From Curtobacterium sp. 458 (lineage in GTDB: Bacteria; Actinomycetota; Actinomycetes; Actinomycetales; Microbacteriaceae): a stretch of DNA of 64,000 nt. Position numbers and translations under genes: made by a program. This document shows positions 25,969 through 35,275 of the stretch, one piece after another (positions within the stretch are counted from its first letter, which is position 1; each line of letters begins with the position of its first letter). The notes beneath the pieces were generated by a model that worked only from the letters and a program-made list of their open reading frames with translations, made no database searches and had not been told where the DNA came from. The stretch lies in assembly GCF_030406605.1 (NCBI RefSeq), contig NZ_CP129104.1, positions 372,001 through 436,000 of the forward strand, written 5' to 3'.

Positions 25969-28158
25969 TCAGCGCGCCGCGAGCTCCGCGACCAGGCGGT
26001 CGCCCGGGGCGGCCTCGACGAGGTCGGCCTCGATCTCGGCGTTGTCGAGGATGCCCTCGATCTTGCGGCGGCGGTTCCGGGTGACGATCGTCACGACCGT
26101 GCCCTCGGCGCCGGCGCGACCGGTCCGGCCGGAGCGGTGCATGTACGCCTTGTAGTCGTCCGGGGCGTCCGCCTGCACGACGAGCGACACGTCGTCGACG
26201 TGGATGCCGCGGGCGGCGACGTCGGTCGCGACGAGCACGTTCACCCGGCCGCTCGACAGGAGCCCGAGGTTCCGGGTCCGCCGCGACTGGTTGAGGTCGC
26301 CGTGGAGCGAGGTGGCGCGGATGCCGGCGTCCTCGAACTGGTCGGCGAGGCGCTCGGCGTAGGCACGGGTGCGCGCGAACACGATCGTCTTGCCCTCACC
26401 GGCGACGAGCTCCTCGAGCAGCTGGTCCTTCTGGCGCTGCTCGACCACGAGCACGCGGTGGTCGATGGTCGAGGATGCCTGGTCCTCCCCTGCCACCTCG
26501 TGGACGCTCGGCTCGTGCAGGAACTCCGACACGAGCGAGGCGACCTGTGCGTCGAGGGTGGCGCTGAACAGGAGCTTCTGCGCGCGGTTGCCCTGCGGCG
26601 TGACCTGGGCGGTCGCGGACAGGATCTCGCGCACCGGCTCGAGGAACCCGAGGTCGCACATGTGGTCGGCCTCGTCGAGCACGGAGATGATGACCTCGCT
26701 GAGGTCGAGCTTCCCCTTGTTCATGAGGTCCTGGACGCGACCGGGCGTGCCGACGATGATGTCGACGCCGCGCTCGAGGGCACCCTCCTGGCGCCCGTAC
26801 GGGACGCCGCCGTAGATCTGCGTCGTGAAGAGCCCGACGGAGCGGGCGATCGGCTGCACGGTGCGGTCGATCTGCAGCGCGAGCTCACGCGTCGGCGCGA
26901 GGATGAGCGCACGCGGGGCGCGGCCCATCTTCCGCTTCGTGCCGCCGCCGTGCTCCATGAGCTTCTCGACGAGGGGCGCACCGAACGCGATGGTCTTGCC
27001 GGAGCCGGTGCGGCCTCGGCCGAGCACGTCCTTGCCGGCGATGACGTCGGGGATCGTCGCAGCCTGGATCGGGAACGGCGTCGCCGCACCGAGCTCGGCG
27101 AGGGCACGGGAGATGTTGCCGCCGATGCCGAGGTCGCCGAAGGTCACGCCCTCGACGTCGGCCGCGACGGTGGCCTCGGCCTGGAGCTTCTCGAGCTTGA
27201 CGTCGTCGGCCGGCACGTACGGGGTGCGGGTCTCGTCGCGGTCCGAGCGGTCACGGCGCGGACGGTCCTCGTCGAACGAGCGACGCGGGCGGTCGTCGAA
27301 GCGACGGGGCGCACGGTCACGGTCGTCACGGTCGAAGCGCTCGCGGCGCGGACGGTCCTCGTCGAACGAGCGGCGGGGGCCGCGGTCGCGGTCGTCACGG
27401 TCGAACCGGCGCGGGGCGCGGTCGTCACGGTCACGACGCGGCGCACGGTCACGGTCGTCACGGTCGAACCGGCGCGGGGCGCGGTCGTCACGGTCGAAGC
27501 GACGCGGCGCACGGTCATCGTGGTCCCGACGGGGCGCACGGTCGTCCCGGTCGAAGCGACGCGGCGCGCGGTCGTCCCGGTCGAAGCGACGCGGCGCACG
27601 GTCCTCCCGGTCGAAGCGACGCGGCGCACGGTCATCGTGGTCGAAACGGCGCGGCGCACGGTCGTCCTGGTCACGACGCGGCGCACGGTCGCGGTCGTCG
27701 CGGTCGAACCGGCGGGGCGCACGATCGTCGCGGTCGAAGCGACGCGGCGCACGGTCGTCCTGGTCACGACGCGGCGCACGGTCACGGTCGTCGCGGTCGA
27801 ACCGACGCGGGCGGTCGCCCTGGTCACGGCGCGGTGCGCGGTCGCTGGGCCCCTGCTCGCCGGTACCGGCGCGACGCGGAGCCTGCGGAGCGTCGTGACG
27901 GCCGTGCGAGGAGGGAGCGTCGCGGTTCCAGCGGCTCTGGCCGCCCTCGCGGGGTTCCCAGTTCGGGCGCGCGGGACGGTCGCCCTGCGCGCCGCGGCCG
28001 CGACGCTCCTCGGCGTCCCAGCGCTGCTTCTGACGCGGCTGCGACGGGTCGGCGGCGCGGAAGCCGCGGTGCTTGCTGCTGCGAGCGGCGGGGGTGCCGT
28101 TCGGGTGGCGGACTCGGTCATCGGCACGCTGACGCGCGCCCTTGTCGTACGGGGCCAT
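25969..28158 (-). CDS. DEAD-box ATP-dependent RNA helicase with long N-terminal Arg/Asp repeat arm
   Basis: 729 residues. Residues 1 to about 335 form a disordered arm with many [14 protein letters not shown] units (about 100-305). The core then starts [20 protein letters not shown] with a Q-motif-like PFPIQ, Walker [19 protein letters not shown] (DEAD), SAT in [10 protein letters not shown], and motif [12 protein letters not shown]. It should remodel RNA, for example in cold adaptation or decay. Basic RGG/RDR tails are usually C-terminal; here the arm is N-terminal and the core ends shortly after motif VI. ATG at 28158 follows CGGAAAGAACG. Confidence 0.92.
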   Translation of the reverse strand: MAPYDKGARQRADDRVRHPNGTPAARSSKHRGFRAADPSQPRQKQRWDAEERRGRGAQGDRPARPNWEPREGGQSRWNRDAPSSHGRHDAPQAPRRAGTGEQGPSDRAPRRDQGDRPRRFDRDDRDRAPRRDQDDRAPRRFDRDDRAPRRFDRDDRDRAPRRDQDDRAPRRFDHDDRAPRRFDREDRAPRRFDRDDRAPRRFDRDDRAPRRDHDDRAPRRFDRDDRAPRRFDRDDRDRAPRRDRDDRAPRRFDRDDRDRGPRRSFDEDRPRRERFDRDDRDRAPRRFDDRPRRSFDEDRPRRDRSDRDETRTPYVPADDVKLEKLQAEATVAADVEGVTFGDLGIGGNISRALAELGAATPFPIQAATIPDVIAGKDVLGRGRTGSGKTIAFGAPLVEKLMEHGGGTKRKMGRAPRALILAPTRELALQIDRTVQPIARSVGLFTTQIYGGVPYGRQEGALERGVDIIVGTPGRVQDLMNKGKLDLSEVIISVLDEADHMCDLGFLEPVREILSATAQVTPQGNRAQKLLFSATLDAQVASLVSEFLHEPSVHEVAGEDQASSTIDHRVLVVEQRQKDQLLEELVAGEGKTIVFARTRAYAERLADQFEDAGIRATSLHGDLNQSRRTRNLGLLSSGRVNVLVATDVAARGIHVDDVSLVVQADAPDDYKAYMHRSGRTGRAGAEGTVVTIVTRNRRRKIEGILDNAEIEADLVEAAPGDRLVAELAAR
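27255..27835 (-). repeat. coding tandem repeat of the helicase arm
   Basis: About twenty imperfect units of 27-36 bases, each based on cggtcgaagcgacgcggcgc on the plus strand. They encode [19 protein letters not shown] or RDRAPRRD variants. Units of three lengths alternate, which points to repeated slippage or unequal exchange while the frame is kept. Confidence 0.85.
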
Positions 28159-28426
28159 CGTTCTTTCCGGGGTGCGGACATGCCACGACACCCGGCAGCG
28201 ACATCGGCGGGGGCGGATCGTGGAGGGGGTTCATCCCGTCGCGGATCGACGTGATTCCAGCCCTCGAGCAACACACACCCAAACGAAGAACTCCGTGGTC
28301 ACAGTGCCACGGCGCCGAAGGCCGACCAAGCGAGTCTACGCGATGCACCGCCGACTGACCAGCCCCGAGGCGGACGTGCGCCGACCGCGGACGCGCGTCG
28401 TGCCTCCCGGCCGGTCCGGTCGTGGG

Positions 28427-29281
28427 TCAGGACTCGGCGAGCCGCCGACGTTGCTCGGCCACGTCGAAGTCCGCGGGCGGCCACGTGAGCTGCATGTCCT
28501 CGAGTGCCCGGAGGAGGAGCTGCTGCACGGCCAGCCGGGCGTACCACTTCCGGTTCGCGGGCACGACGTACCACGGCGCCTGCGGGGTCGAGGTGCGGTC
28601 GAAGACGATCTGGTACGCCTGCTGGTAGTCGTCCCAGAGCAAGCGCTCGTCGATGTCGCCGGGGTTGAACTTCCAGTGCTTGTCGGGGCGGTCGAGCCGG
28701 TCGCCGAGCCGCTCGCGCTGCTCGTCCTTCGAGATGTGCAACATGACCTTGACGATCGTCGTGCCCTCGGCGACGACGCGGTCCTCGAACTCGACGATGG
28801 CGCCGTACCGCCGCTCGATCTCCTCCGGCGGCGCGAACGAGCGCACGCGCTGGATGAGGACGTCCTCGTAGTGCGACCGGTCGAACACGCCGAGCTGTCC
28901 GGCGCCCGGGAGCTCCCGCTCGATGCGCCAGAGGAAGTCGTGCTCGCGCTCCTCGGCCGTCGGGGCCTTGAAGCCCGCGTAGTGGACGCCGTTCGGGTCG
29001 ACCGCGCCGACCACGTGCGACACGATGCCGCCCTTGCCCGCCGTGTCCATCGCCTGGAGCACGAGCAGCACCCGCCGCTGGTCCCCCGCCGTGGCCGCGG
29101 CGTGCAGGCGTTCCTGCAGGGCGGAGAGCCGTGCGGCCCCGGCGGCGAGCGCTTCGAGCCCGTCGATCTTGCGTCCGGGGAAGCCCGGTGTGCCGTCGGG
29201 GTCCACGCGGTCGAGGCGGAAGCCCTCCTCGACGCGGAGCAGCGGTTCGGGGTCGGCGTTCCAGGCCTTGCGACGGCTCAC
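28427..29281 (-). CDS. PPK2-family polyphosphate:nucleotide phosphotransferase
   Basis: 284 residues. Walker A is VLQAMDTAGKGG, Walker B is GVFDRSHYEDV, and the lid region has RLGDRLDRPDKHWKFNPGD. These are the standard PPK2 marks; the enzyme moves phosphate between polyphosphate and nucleoside mono- or diphosphates. GTG at 29281 follows AGGAGGACCC, which fixes the start. Ends in LTWPPADFDV...RRRLAES. The class (AMP- or ADP-preferring) is not decidable by eye. Confidence 0.92.
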   Translation of the reverse strand: MSRRKAWNADPEPLLRVEEGFRLDRVDPDGTPGFPGRKIDGLEALAAGAARLSALQERLHAAATAGDQRRVLLVLQAMDTAGKGGIVSHVVGAVDPNGVHYAGFKAPTAEEREHDFLWRIERELPGAGQLGVFDRSHYEDVLIQRVRSFAPPEEIERRYGAIVEFEDRVVAEGTTIVKVMLHISKDEQRERLGDRLDRPDKHWKFNPGDIDERLLWDDYQQAYQIVFDRTSTPQAPWYVVPANRKWYARLAVQQLLLRALEDMQLTWPPADFDVAEQRRRLAES

Positions 29282-29340
29282 GGGTCCTCCTGCGGGGTCT
29301 GCCGCCCATCCTGGCACCGGCCGGCGCACTCCGCCCGGAC

Positions 29341-29415
29341 GCTTCTCCGTCCGTCGCTTCCCCGTCCGGCGCTTCCCCGTCCGGCGCTTCCCCGTCCGGC
29401 GCTTCTCCGCCCCCC
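29341..29415. repeat. 15-bp tandem repeat, five units, in a divergent promoter region
   Basis: Five head-to-tail copies of gcttccccgtccggc, the first and last with small changes (gcttctccgtccgtc; gcttctccgcccccc). It lies between ppk2 (minus) and the lipoprotein gene (plus), 26 bases upstream of the lipoprotein -10 box. Copy number is likely to vary between strains. Confidence 0.9.
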
Positions 29416-29457
29416 GGTGGACGTGGGCGTGCAGCCCGCCGGGTTAGCGTGGTCGCG

Positions 29458-30459
29458 ATGGGAACTGCTCGCCGCTCGCTGCTCGCCGTCGCCGGTGTGC
29501 TCGTCGCGCTCGTGTCCCTGGCCGCGTGCAGCCCGGACCCGACCGGCGACCGGAACGCCACCGTCACGACGGACCCGGTGATCTACCCGCTGTCGCTCCG
29601 GTACCACGGCGTCGACGTCGTCGCGGATGTGCCGTACGGCGCGGACCCACTGCAGCGCCTCGACGTCTGCCTGCCGCCCGACAGCGAGCCGGACGCGACC
29701 GCCACGCCGACGCCGACGGCCGCTGCCACCCCGGACACCGCCGCGAGGACGGCCGCCTCCCGACCCGCGGTGATGATGATCCACGGCGGCAGCTGGTCGC
29801 ACGGCGACAAGGCGACGGCCGCCTACCGGTCGGTGTGCCGGTACCTCGCCTCGGAGGGGTTCGTCACCTTCAACGTCGACTACCGCCTCGCCCCGACGGA
29901 CCCGTTCCCCGCGGGCTACGACGACGTCCGACGGGCGCTGGACTGGGTCTTCCGGACAAGCACCCTCACGACGTACGACGTCGACCGCGACCGCGTCGGG
30001 CTGTTCGGCGGGAGCGCCGGCGGCAACCTCGCGGCCCTGCTCGCCGTCACGGACCACGACTCCCCCGCGTTCGCGGACGGCGACCGGATCCGGGCGGTCG
30101 TGGACCTCAGCGGTCCGACGAACCTGACGAGCCGCTCGACCGAGGCCGACGGGGTGTCGGCATCCTTCCAGCGGAAGCAGCTGCTCTACCTCGGGTGCCG
30201 GACGTACACGCAGTGCCCGGCGGCCGAGCAGGCATCGCCCGAGTACCACGTCACGGCGGACACCCCGCCGTTCTTCATCGGGCACTCCACGGACGAGTTC
30301 ATCCCGCTTTGGGAGTCGCAGGAGTTCGTGTCGACGCTGCGGTCCCACGACGTGCCGGTGACGTTCGTGCAGGTGCAGGGCACGGCGCACTCGATCGCGC
30401 AGCTCGACGAGGCGATGAGCAAGCGCGTGGTCGCGTTCCTGCGCGACCGGCTCGGCTGA
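29458..30459 (+). CDS. lipoprotein esterase of the HSL/BD-FAE type
   Basis: 333 residues. A lipoprotein signal ends in LVSLAACSPD (Cys at the lipobox). A Thr/Pro/Ala linker follows, then an alpha/beta-hydrolase domain with oxyanion motif MMIHGGSWSHGD, nucleophile LFGGSAGGNLAA, Asp in HSTDEFIP and His in GTAHSIAQ. Anchored outside the membrane, likely hydrolysing small esters. ATG at 29458 lies 7 bases after TAGCGT. Transcription is followed by the palindrome at 30489. Confidence 0.87.
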   Translation: MGTARRSLLAVAGVLVALVSLAACSPDPTGDRNATVTTDPVIYPLSLRYHGVDVVADVPYGADPLQRLDVCLPPDSEPDATATPTPTAAATPDTAARTAASRPAVMMIHGGSWSHGDKATAAYRSVCRYLASEGFVTFNVDYRLAPTDPFPAGYDDVRRALDWVFRTSTLTTYDVDRDRVGLFGGSAGGNLAALLAVTDHDSPAFADGDRIRAVVDLSGPTNLTSRSTEADGVSASFQRKQLLYLGCRTYTQCPAAEQASPEYHVTADTPPFFIGHSTDEFIPLWESQEFVSTLRSHDVPVTFVQVQGTAHSIAQLDEAMSKRVVAFLRDRLG

Positions 30460-30488
30460 CGGGTCAGCTCGGTCGCGTCCGGACCACC

Positions 30489-30530
30489 GGACGGGAGGCA
30501 CGGGACGGGCGTGCACCGTGCCTCCCGTCC
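30489..30530. terminator. GGGAGGC hairpin after the lipoprotein esterase
   Basis: Perfect 15-bp arms GGACGGGAGGCACGG (30489-30503) and CCGTGCCTCCCGTCC (30516-30530) around a 12-base loop. Starts 30 bases after the stop. Confidence 0.8.
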
Positions 30531-30766
30531 GCCACCCGGTCGCCTTCGCGACCCGCCGTCGGCGACGCGGCCCACCGGGCAGTGCGGAGCACGTCGATCT
30601 CTGGGCCGGCCGTTCGGGTACTGCGGCCCCGGTCCCCACGTACCGGATCGGCCACGCGCCGAACCGGTTGCGCCGTCCCTGCGTCGTGCTCGTGCCGCAC
30701 CCCCTGGGCGAGTGGCACCCGGAGTCGGGGCTGCTGCCCGGCGCCGTGTCCGCGCAGACTTCCGGG
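30531..30766. other. non-coding stretch, nothing recognised
   Basis: Together with the hairpin this gives about 300 bases without a gene I can support. Frames are open through it on both strands, but none has a ribosome site, a known motif or a codon pattern like the neighbours. It ends at the start of the small membrane gene. Confidence 0.5.
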
Positions 30767-31009
30767 GTGACCGACACCTCGACGCGCCCCGCGACCGCCC
30801 CGACCACCTGGCAGCACGCCTCCGCCCTGCGGTCCGTGGTGGAGCTGCTCCTCGGGCTGTCGTTCTGCGCGACGGTGGCGTTCGGCGGATACGCCGCGGC
30901 GACCGGGCACATGCAGGTGCTGGCGCAGGTCGCCGCGATCGTGTTCGTCACCACCCTGGTCGTCGTGCTCGTCAACTGGTTCCGGGCAGCGGAGGCCTCG
31001 GAGCGCTGA
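30767..31009 (+). CDS. small two-helix membrane protein
   Basis: 80 residues: a polar Thr-rich start, then two membrane helices (SVVELLLGLSFCATVAFGGYAA and VLAQVAAIVFVTTLVVVLVNWF). I place the start at GTG 30767, 6 bases after CAGACT, because the longer frame upstream looks non-coding. No family recognised. Convergent with the RND gene, 18 bases away. Confidence 0.5.
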   Translation: MTDTSTRPATAPTTWQHASALRSVVELLLGLSFCATVAFGGYAAATGHMQVLAQVAAIVFVTTLVVVLVNWFRAAEASER

Positions 31010-31027
31010 CGCGCTGCTCGCGGCGGG

Positions 31028-34000
31028 TCAGTCCGCCGACGCGGCCTTCCGACCCCGTGCCGCACGCCGCTCCTCGCGCCGTTGCTTCCGCTCCTCGCGC
31101 CGCTGCTGCTTGGCCTGCTTCCGGGTGATCCCGGCGGCGATGCGGTCCGCACGACGCTCCCGCGCCCGCTCGACGACGAAGTAGAGCGACGGCAGCACCA
31201 CGAGGGTCAGGAGCGTCGACGACACGAGGCCGCCGATCACGACGAGCGCGAGCGGCTGCGAGATGAACCCCGACTTGCCGGTCAGCCCGAGCGCCATCGG
31301 CACCAGGGCGAAGATCGTCGCGAGCGCGGTCATCAGGATCGGCCGGAGTCGTCTCGTCGCGCCCTCGACCAGGGCCTCGGCGACGCGGAGCCCTCGCCTG
31401 CGGTACTGGTTGACGAGGTCGACGAGCACGATCGCGTTCGTCACGACGATGCCGACGAGCATGAGCAGGCCGATGATCGACGCGACGCCGAGCGGGATGC
31501 CGGTGATGATCTGCAGCAGGAGCGCGCCGGTCGCCGCGAACGGCACCGACATGAGGAGCAACAACGGCTGCAGCAGGCTCCGGAACGTGGCGACCATGAT
31601 CACGTAGACGATCAGGATCGCGACGAGGATCGCGAGGAAGAGCTGGCTGAACGCCGACGACTGGCTGGACGCCACGCCGCCGATCGACGCCGACGCCCCC
31701 TTCGGCAGGTCGAGGGCATCGACGGCCGCGGTGACGTTCTGCACGGCGGCACCGAGGTTCGTCGCGTCCGGGGTGACCGTGATCGTCGCGGTCCGGACGG
31801 CGTTCGACGTCGTGATCGTGGTCGGGCCCTCGGACTGCTCCACGGTCGCGAGGTCGGACAGCGGCACCTCGCCGGTCGACGTCGGGATCGACAGCTCCTT
31901 GAGCGCCGCGATCGTCCCCGGCGGGTTCGGGTCGGCGATGTACACGTCGAGGGTGGCGTCGTCGATCTCGACGCTGCCGGTGTCGCGGGGCGAGACCGCG
32001 GCCGCGACCAGCCCACCGACCTGCTGCTCGGTGAGGCCGCGCTCGGCTGCCTCCTGCCGGTCGACCTTCACGGCGAGGTACGGCTCGGCGGCCGAGAGGT
32101 TGCTCGTCGCCTCCGTGGTGCCGTCAACGCCGCGCATCTTCCGCAGCACCTCGTCCGCCGCGGTCCGGAGCTCGGCCTGAGTCGGCGCCGTGACGTCGAC
32201 CTCGATGTCGCTCGAGCCGCCGAAGCCGCCGCCGGCCGAGGACAGCGACACCTCGCCGACGCCGTCGATCCGCTCGATGCGGTCGCGCGCGGTCGACTGG
32301 ATCGTGGGCTGGTCGGCCGTCGAGTCGGTCGTGACGTTGTACTGCACGGACGCGGACGCGCCGCCACCGAAGGCCGCCTGGATCGACTGGCCGCTCGACC
32401 CGATGGTGGTCTGCACGGTCTCGACGCCCCGCACCCCACGCAGCACCTTCTCGACCTTCGCGGCCGCGTCGGACTGGTCGTCGAGGCTCGTGCCCGGCTC
32501 GAGGTCCTGCGTCACCGTGAAGGTGTTCTGGCCGGAGTCGCCGAGGTAGTTCGTCTTGACGAGCGGGACGGCCGCGAGGGTGCCGCCGAGCACGAAGACC
32601 GCGAGGACGATGACGACCCACGGGCGTCGCATCGCCCAGGCGAGGACCGGGCGGTAGCCGCGCTGGAGGCGGTCACGACGACCGGCGTCGTGCAGGTCGG
32701 CGGCGGAGGCCAGTGCGCCGGTCGCGGCCCCGCCCGCAGGCGCGCCCGTGGCGGCACCGGCAGCGGTCGCATCCTTGGGCGTCCCGTCGGCGGTCGCAGC
32801 GCCGGCCTCGGCGTGCCGGTGGGTCTTCGGCGGCCGGAGGAACCAGTACGCGAGCACGGGCACGATCGTCAGGGACACGAGCAGCGAGGCGATGAGGGCC
32901 ATCGTCACGGTGAGCGCGAACGGCCGGAACAGCTCGCCGACCAGCTCCGCGACGAACGCCACCGGCAGGAACACCGCCACGGTGGTCAGGGTCGAGGCCG
33001 TGACCGCACCCGCGACCTCCCGCACCGCGTCGAGCACCGCCCGGGCCCGGTCGACCCCGGGCTGCATGTGCCGCTTGATGTTCTCGATGACGACGATGGA
33101 GTCGTCCACGACGCGGCCGATGGCGATCGTGAGCGCCGCGAGCGTGATGATGTTGAGGGAGTACCCGGCGGCGCGCATGCCGATCGCTGCGAGGAGCACC
33201 GACGTCGGGATCGAGATCGCCGTGACGAGGGTCGACCGCACCGACAGCAGGAACACCAGGATCACGACCACCGCGAACCCGAGGCCGAGCAGGCCCTCCT
33301 CGGCGAGTGAGTCGATCGACTGCTGGATGTACGGCGCCTGGTCGAACACCACCGTGAACCGCGGGTCGCCGGCGACCTTCGACTCGATGTCCGGGAGGGC
33401 CTTCTTGACCGTCTCCGACACGTCGACGGTGTTCGCCTCCTGCGTCTTCGTGATCGCGATGGTGAGCGCGGTCTTGCCGTCGACGCGGCTGATCGAGGTG
33501 CGCGGCGACTCCTCGATCGCGACCTTCGCGACGTCGCCGAGCTTCGTCGGCGTGGTCGTGGTCGGCTGGGCAGCCGTACCGGTGGACGCCCCGGTGCCGG
33601 TGCCGGTGGTCGGACTGGAGGCGCTGCTCCCGCCCGCCCCGCCGGTTCCGCCCGTCGTGCTGGTCGCGCCCGAGGCCCCGGCTGCGCCCGCCCCGCCGGT
33701 CGCGGATCCGGATGCGGAGCCGCCCGATCCGGACCCGCTGTCACCCGAACCGGACGAGTTGCTGCCCGAGGAGGCGGTGAGCGGGAGCGCCTCGATGTCC
33801 TTCAGGGACGCGATGCGCTCGCCGGTCTGCACGGACAGCGTCTTCCCGTCCTGGGTGATCGTGCCACCGGGGATGAGCGTGCCGTTGTCGCTCAGGGCGT
33901 CCGAGATCGACTGCGACGTGAGCCCCTTCGCGGCGAGCTCGTCCTCGTCCGGGGTGATCACGACCCGACGGCCTGGGTTGCCGAAGACGTCGGCCTGCCG

Positions 34001-34504
34001 GACGCCGTCGAGCTTCTCGAGGTCGGGGATCGCCGTCGCGTTCAACCGGTCGACGAGCTGCTCCTGGTTGCCCTCCCCCGTCACCGCGAGCTGCAGCACC
34101 GGCAGGTCGTCGAACGAGCCCGTGACGATCTGCGTCTGCACGGTGTCCGGCAGCGACAGCGCGTTGACCGCGGTCTGGATCTTGTCCTCGGCGCTGGCGA
34201 GGTTCGAGCCGTAGTCGAACGACGCGGACACGACGCTCTGCCCGGTGGACGAGGTCGCACTCGTCGACTCGAGGTTCGGTACGGCCTGGATCGCCTGCTC
34301 GATCTTCGTCGAGACGTCGTTCGACACGACCTCCGGGGTGGCGCCGGGGTAGGCGCTCACGATGGCGACCTGGGGGAACTCGACGCTCGGGATCAGCTCC
34401 TGCTTGAGGCTCGTCAGCGAGATGCCGCCGAAGATCGCGACGACGATCGTGACGAGGGCGATGAGGGACCGGTTCCGGATGCTGAAGACCGAGAGGAGGT
34501 GCAC
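31028..34504 (-). CDS. RND-family efflux permease (AcrB/SwrC-like)
   Basis: 1158 residues. It opens with IRNRSLIALVTIVVAIFGGISL and the porter signature ELIPSVEFPQVAIVSAYPGATPEVV. The proton-relay helix is present (GRVVDDSIVVIENIKRH) and the second half repeats the fold (GIVVTNAIVLVDLVNQ). Porter subdomains lie outside the membrane. A 70-residue Gly/Ser/Ala/Thr insertion (about residues 241-311) interrupts the first porter loop. The C-tail is basic. Gram-positive relatives such as SwrC export surfactant-like peptides; substrate here unknown. GTG at 34504 lies 6 bases after GAGGAT. No adaptor protein gene is adjacent. Confidence 0.9.
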   Translation of the reverse strand: MHLLSVFSIRNRSLIALVTIVVAIFGGISLTSLKQELIPSVEFPQVAIVSAYPGATPEVVSNDVSTKIEQAIQAVPNLESTSATSSTGQSVVSASFDYGSNLASAEDKIQTAVNALSLPDTVQTQIVTGSFDDLPVLQLAVTGEGNQEQLVDRLNATAIPDLEKLDGVRQADVFGNPGRRVVITPDEDELAAKGLTSQSISDALSDNGTLIPGGTITQDGKTLSVQTGERIASLKDIEALPLTASSGSNSSGSGDSGSGSGGSASGSATGGAGAAGASGATSTTGGTGGAGGSSASSPTTGTGTGASTGTAAQPTTTTPTKLGDVAKVAIEESPRTSISRVDGKTALTIAITKTQEANTVDVSETVKKALPDIESKVAGDPRFTVVFDQAPYIQQSIDSLAEEGLLGLGFAVVVILVFLLSVRSTLVTAISIPTSVLLAAIGMRAAGYSLNIITLAALTIAIGRVVDDSIVVIENIKRHMQPGVDRARAVLDAVREVAGAVTASTLTTVAVFLPVAFVAELVGELFRPFALTVTMALIASLLVSLTIVPVLAYWFLRPPKTHRHAEAGAATADGTPKDATAAGAATGAPAGGAATGALASAADLHDAGRRDRLQRGYRPVLAWAMRRPWVVIVLAVFVLGGTLAAVPLVKTNYLGDSGQNTFTVTQDLEPGTSLDDQSDAAAKVEKVLRGVRGVETVQTTIGSSGQSIQAAFGGGASASVQYNVTTDSTADQPTIQSTARDRIERIDGVGEVSLSSAGGGFGGSSDIEVDVTAPTQAELRTAADEVLRKMRGVDGTTEATSNLSAAEPYLAVKVDRQEAAERGLTEQQVGGLVAAAVSPRDTGSVEIDDATLDVYIADPNPPGTIAALKELSIPTSTGEVPLSDLATVEQSEGPTTITTSNAVRTATITVTPDATNLGAAVQNVTAAVDALDLPKGASASIGGVASSQSSAFSQLFLAILVAILIVYVIMVATFRSLLQPLLLLMSVPFAATGALLLQIITGIPLGVASIIGLLMLVGIVVTNAIVLVDLVNQYRRRGLRVAEALVEGATRRLRPILMTALATIFALVPMALGLTGKSGFISQPLALVVIGGLVSSTLLTLVVLPSLYFVVERARERRADRIAAGITRKQAKQQRREERKQRREERRAARGRKAASAD

Positions 34505-34538
34505 CGTCCGATCCTCGCAGGCCGACGCGGTCGGAGGC

Positions 34539-35195
34539 TCAGCCGAGCAACAGGTAGGCGCCCAGGACGCCCAACGAGCCGACCACCCCGGTGCCGAGCG
34601 CGACGACCCGGTCGATCGGCGACCGTGCCGTCAGCACCCCGACGACGACGACCGCGGCGCCCACGAGGATCTCGATCGTCCAGAAGGTCGTGCCGGTGGT
34701 GTCGGCGATCCGGAGCAGTGCCCGCACCCCCTCGCCGACGAGCACCGCTCCGGTGACACCGATCGCCGCGGCGGCCAGGCGACCCGATCCGGACCGCAGC
34801 GCCCACACGACGAGGCCCGCGAGGAGTCCCGCGGGGATCCCGATGAGGACCCAGAAGTTCGTGAGGGACAGGAAGTCGGCGTAGCCGCGCAGGTTGGTCG
34901 CGGCCCAGTACCCGACGTGCATGAGCTCGAGGAACACCACACCCAGCACCATCGGGATCGCCGGTCGCCGGTGGAGGCCGGACAGGAGCACGAGCAGCCC
35001 CGCCACGACGAACCACGGGCCGGCGGAGTTCGCGAACTCCCCGAGCCCCGGGACGGCCTGTCCGTAGGAGCAGAGCATCCCGGCCAGCAGGGCGAGCCCG
35101 GTCGCGGTGCCCACGCGGGCCGCCACGGGCATCGTCGGTCGGTCGGACGGCCGCTCAGGGGCCTCGGTCTGCGCGGGGTGCACGGTCGTCTCCAT
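34539..35195 (-). CDS. multi-pass membrane protein, DUF6518-like
   Basis: 218 residues with about six membrane helices; the central HVGYWAATNLRGYADFLSLTNFWVLIG loop and the LLAGMLCSYGQ helix recall DUF6518 proteins. No catalytic motif. ATG at 35195 follows GATCCT by 6 bases. It ends 34 bases upstream of the RND gene and could be co-transcribed with it. Function unknown. Confidence 0.65.
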   Translation of the reverse strand: METTVHPAQTEAPERPSDRPTMPVAARVGTATGLALLAGMLCSYGQAVPGLGEFANSAGPWFVVAGLLVLLSGLHRRPAIPMVLGVVFLELMHVGYWAATNLRGYADFLSLTNFWVLIGIPAGLLAGLVVWALRSGSGRLAAAAIGVTGAVLVGEGVRALLRIADTTGTTFWTIEILVGAAVVVVGVLTARSPIDRVVALGTGVVGSLGVLGAYLLLG

Positions 35196-35275
35196 GCCCT
35201 CAGGATCCCGCGGTCGGTCGCACGGGACATCCGTCGGAGGGACGCGCCGCCTCCACCGTCGGGATGATCCCGTCG

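Noticed and set aside
31082..33310. Plus-strand frame of 742 codons inside the RND gene
   Set aside because: Arg/Asp/His-rich antisense shadow with no motif; the opposite strand encodes clear RND signatures.
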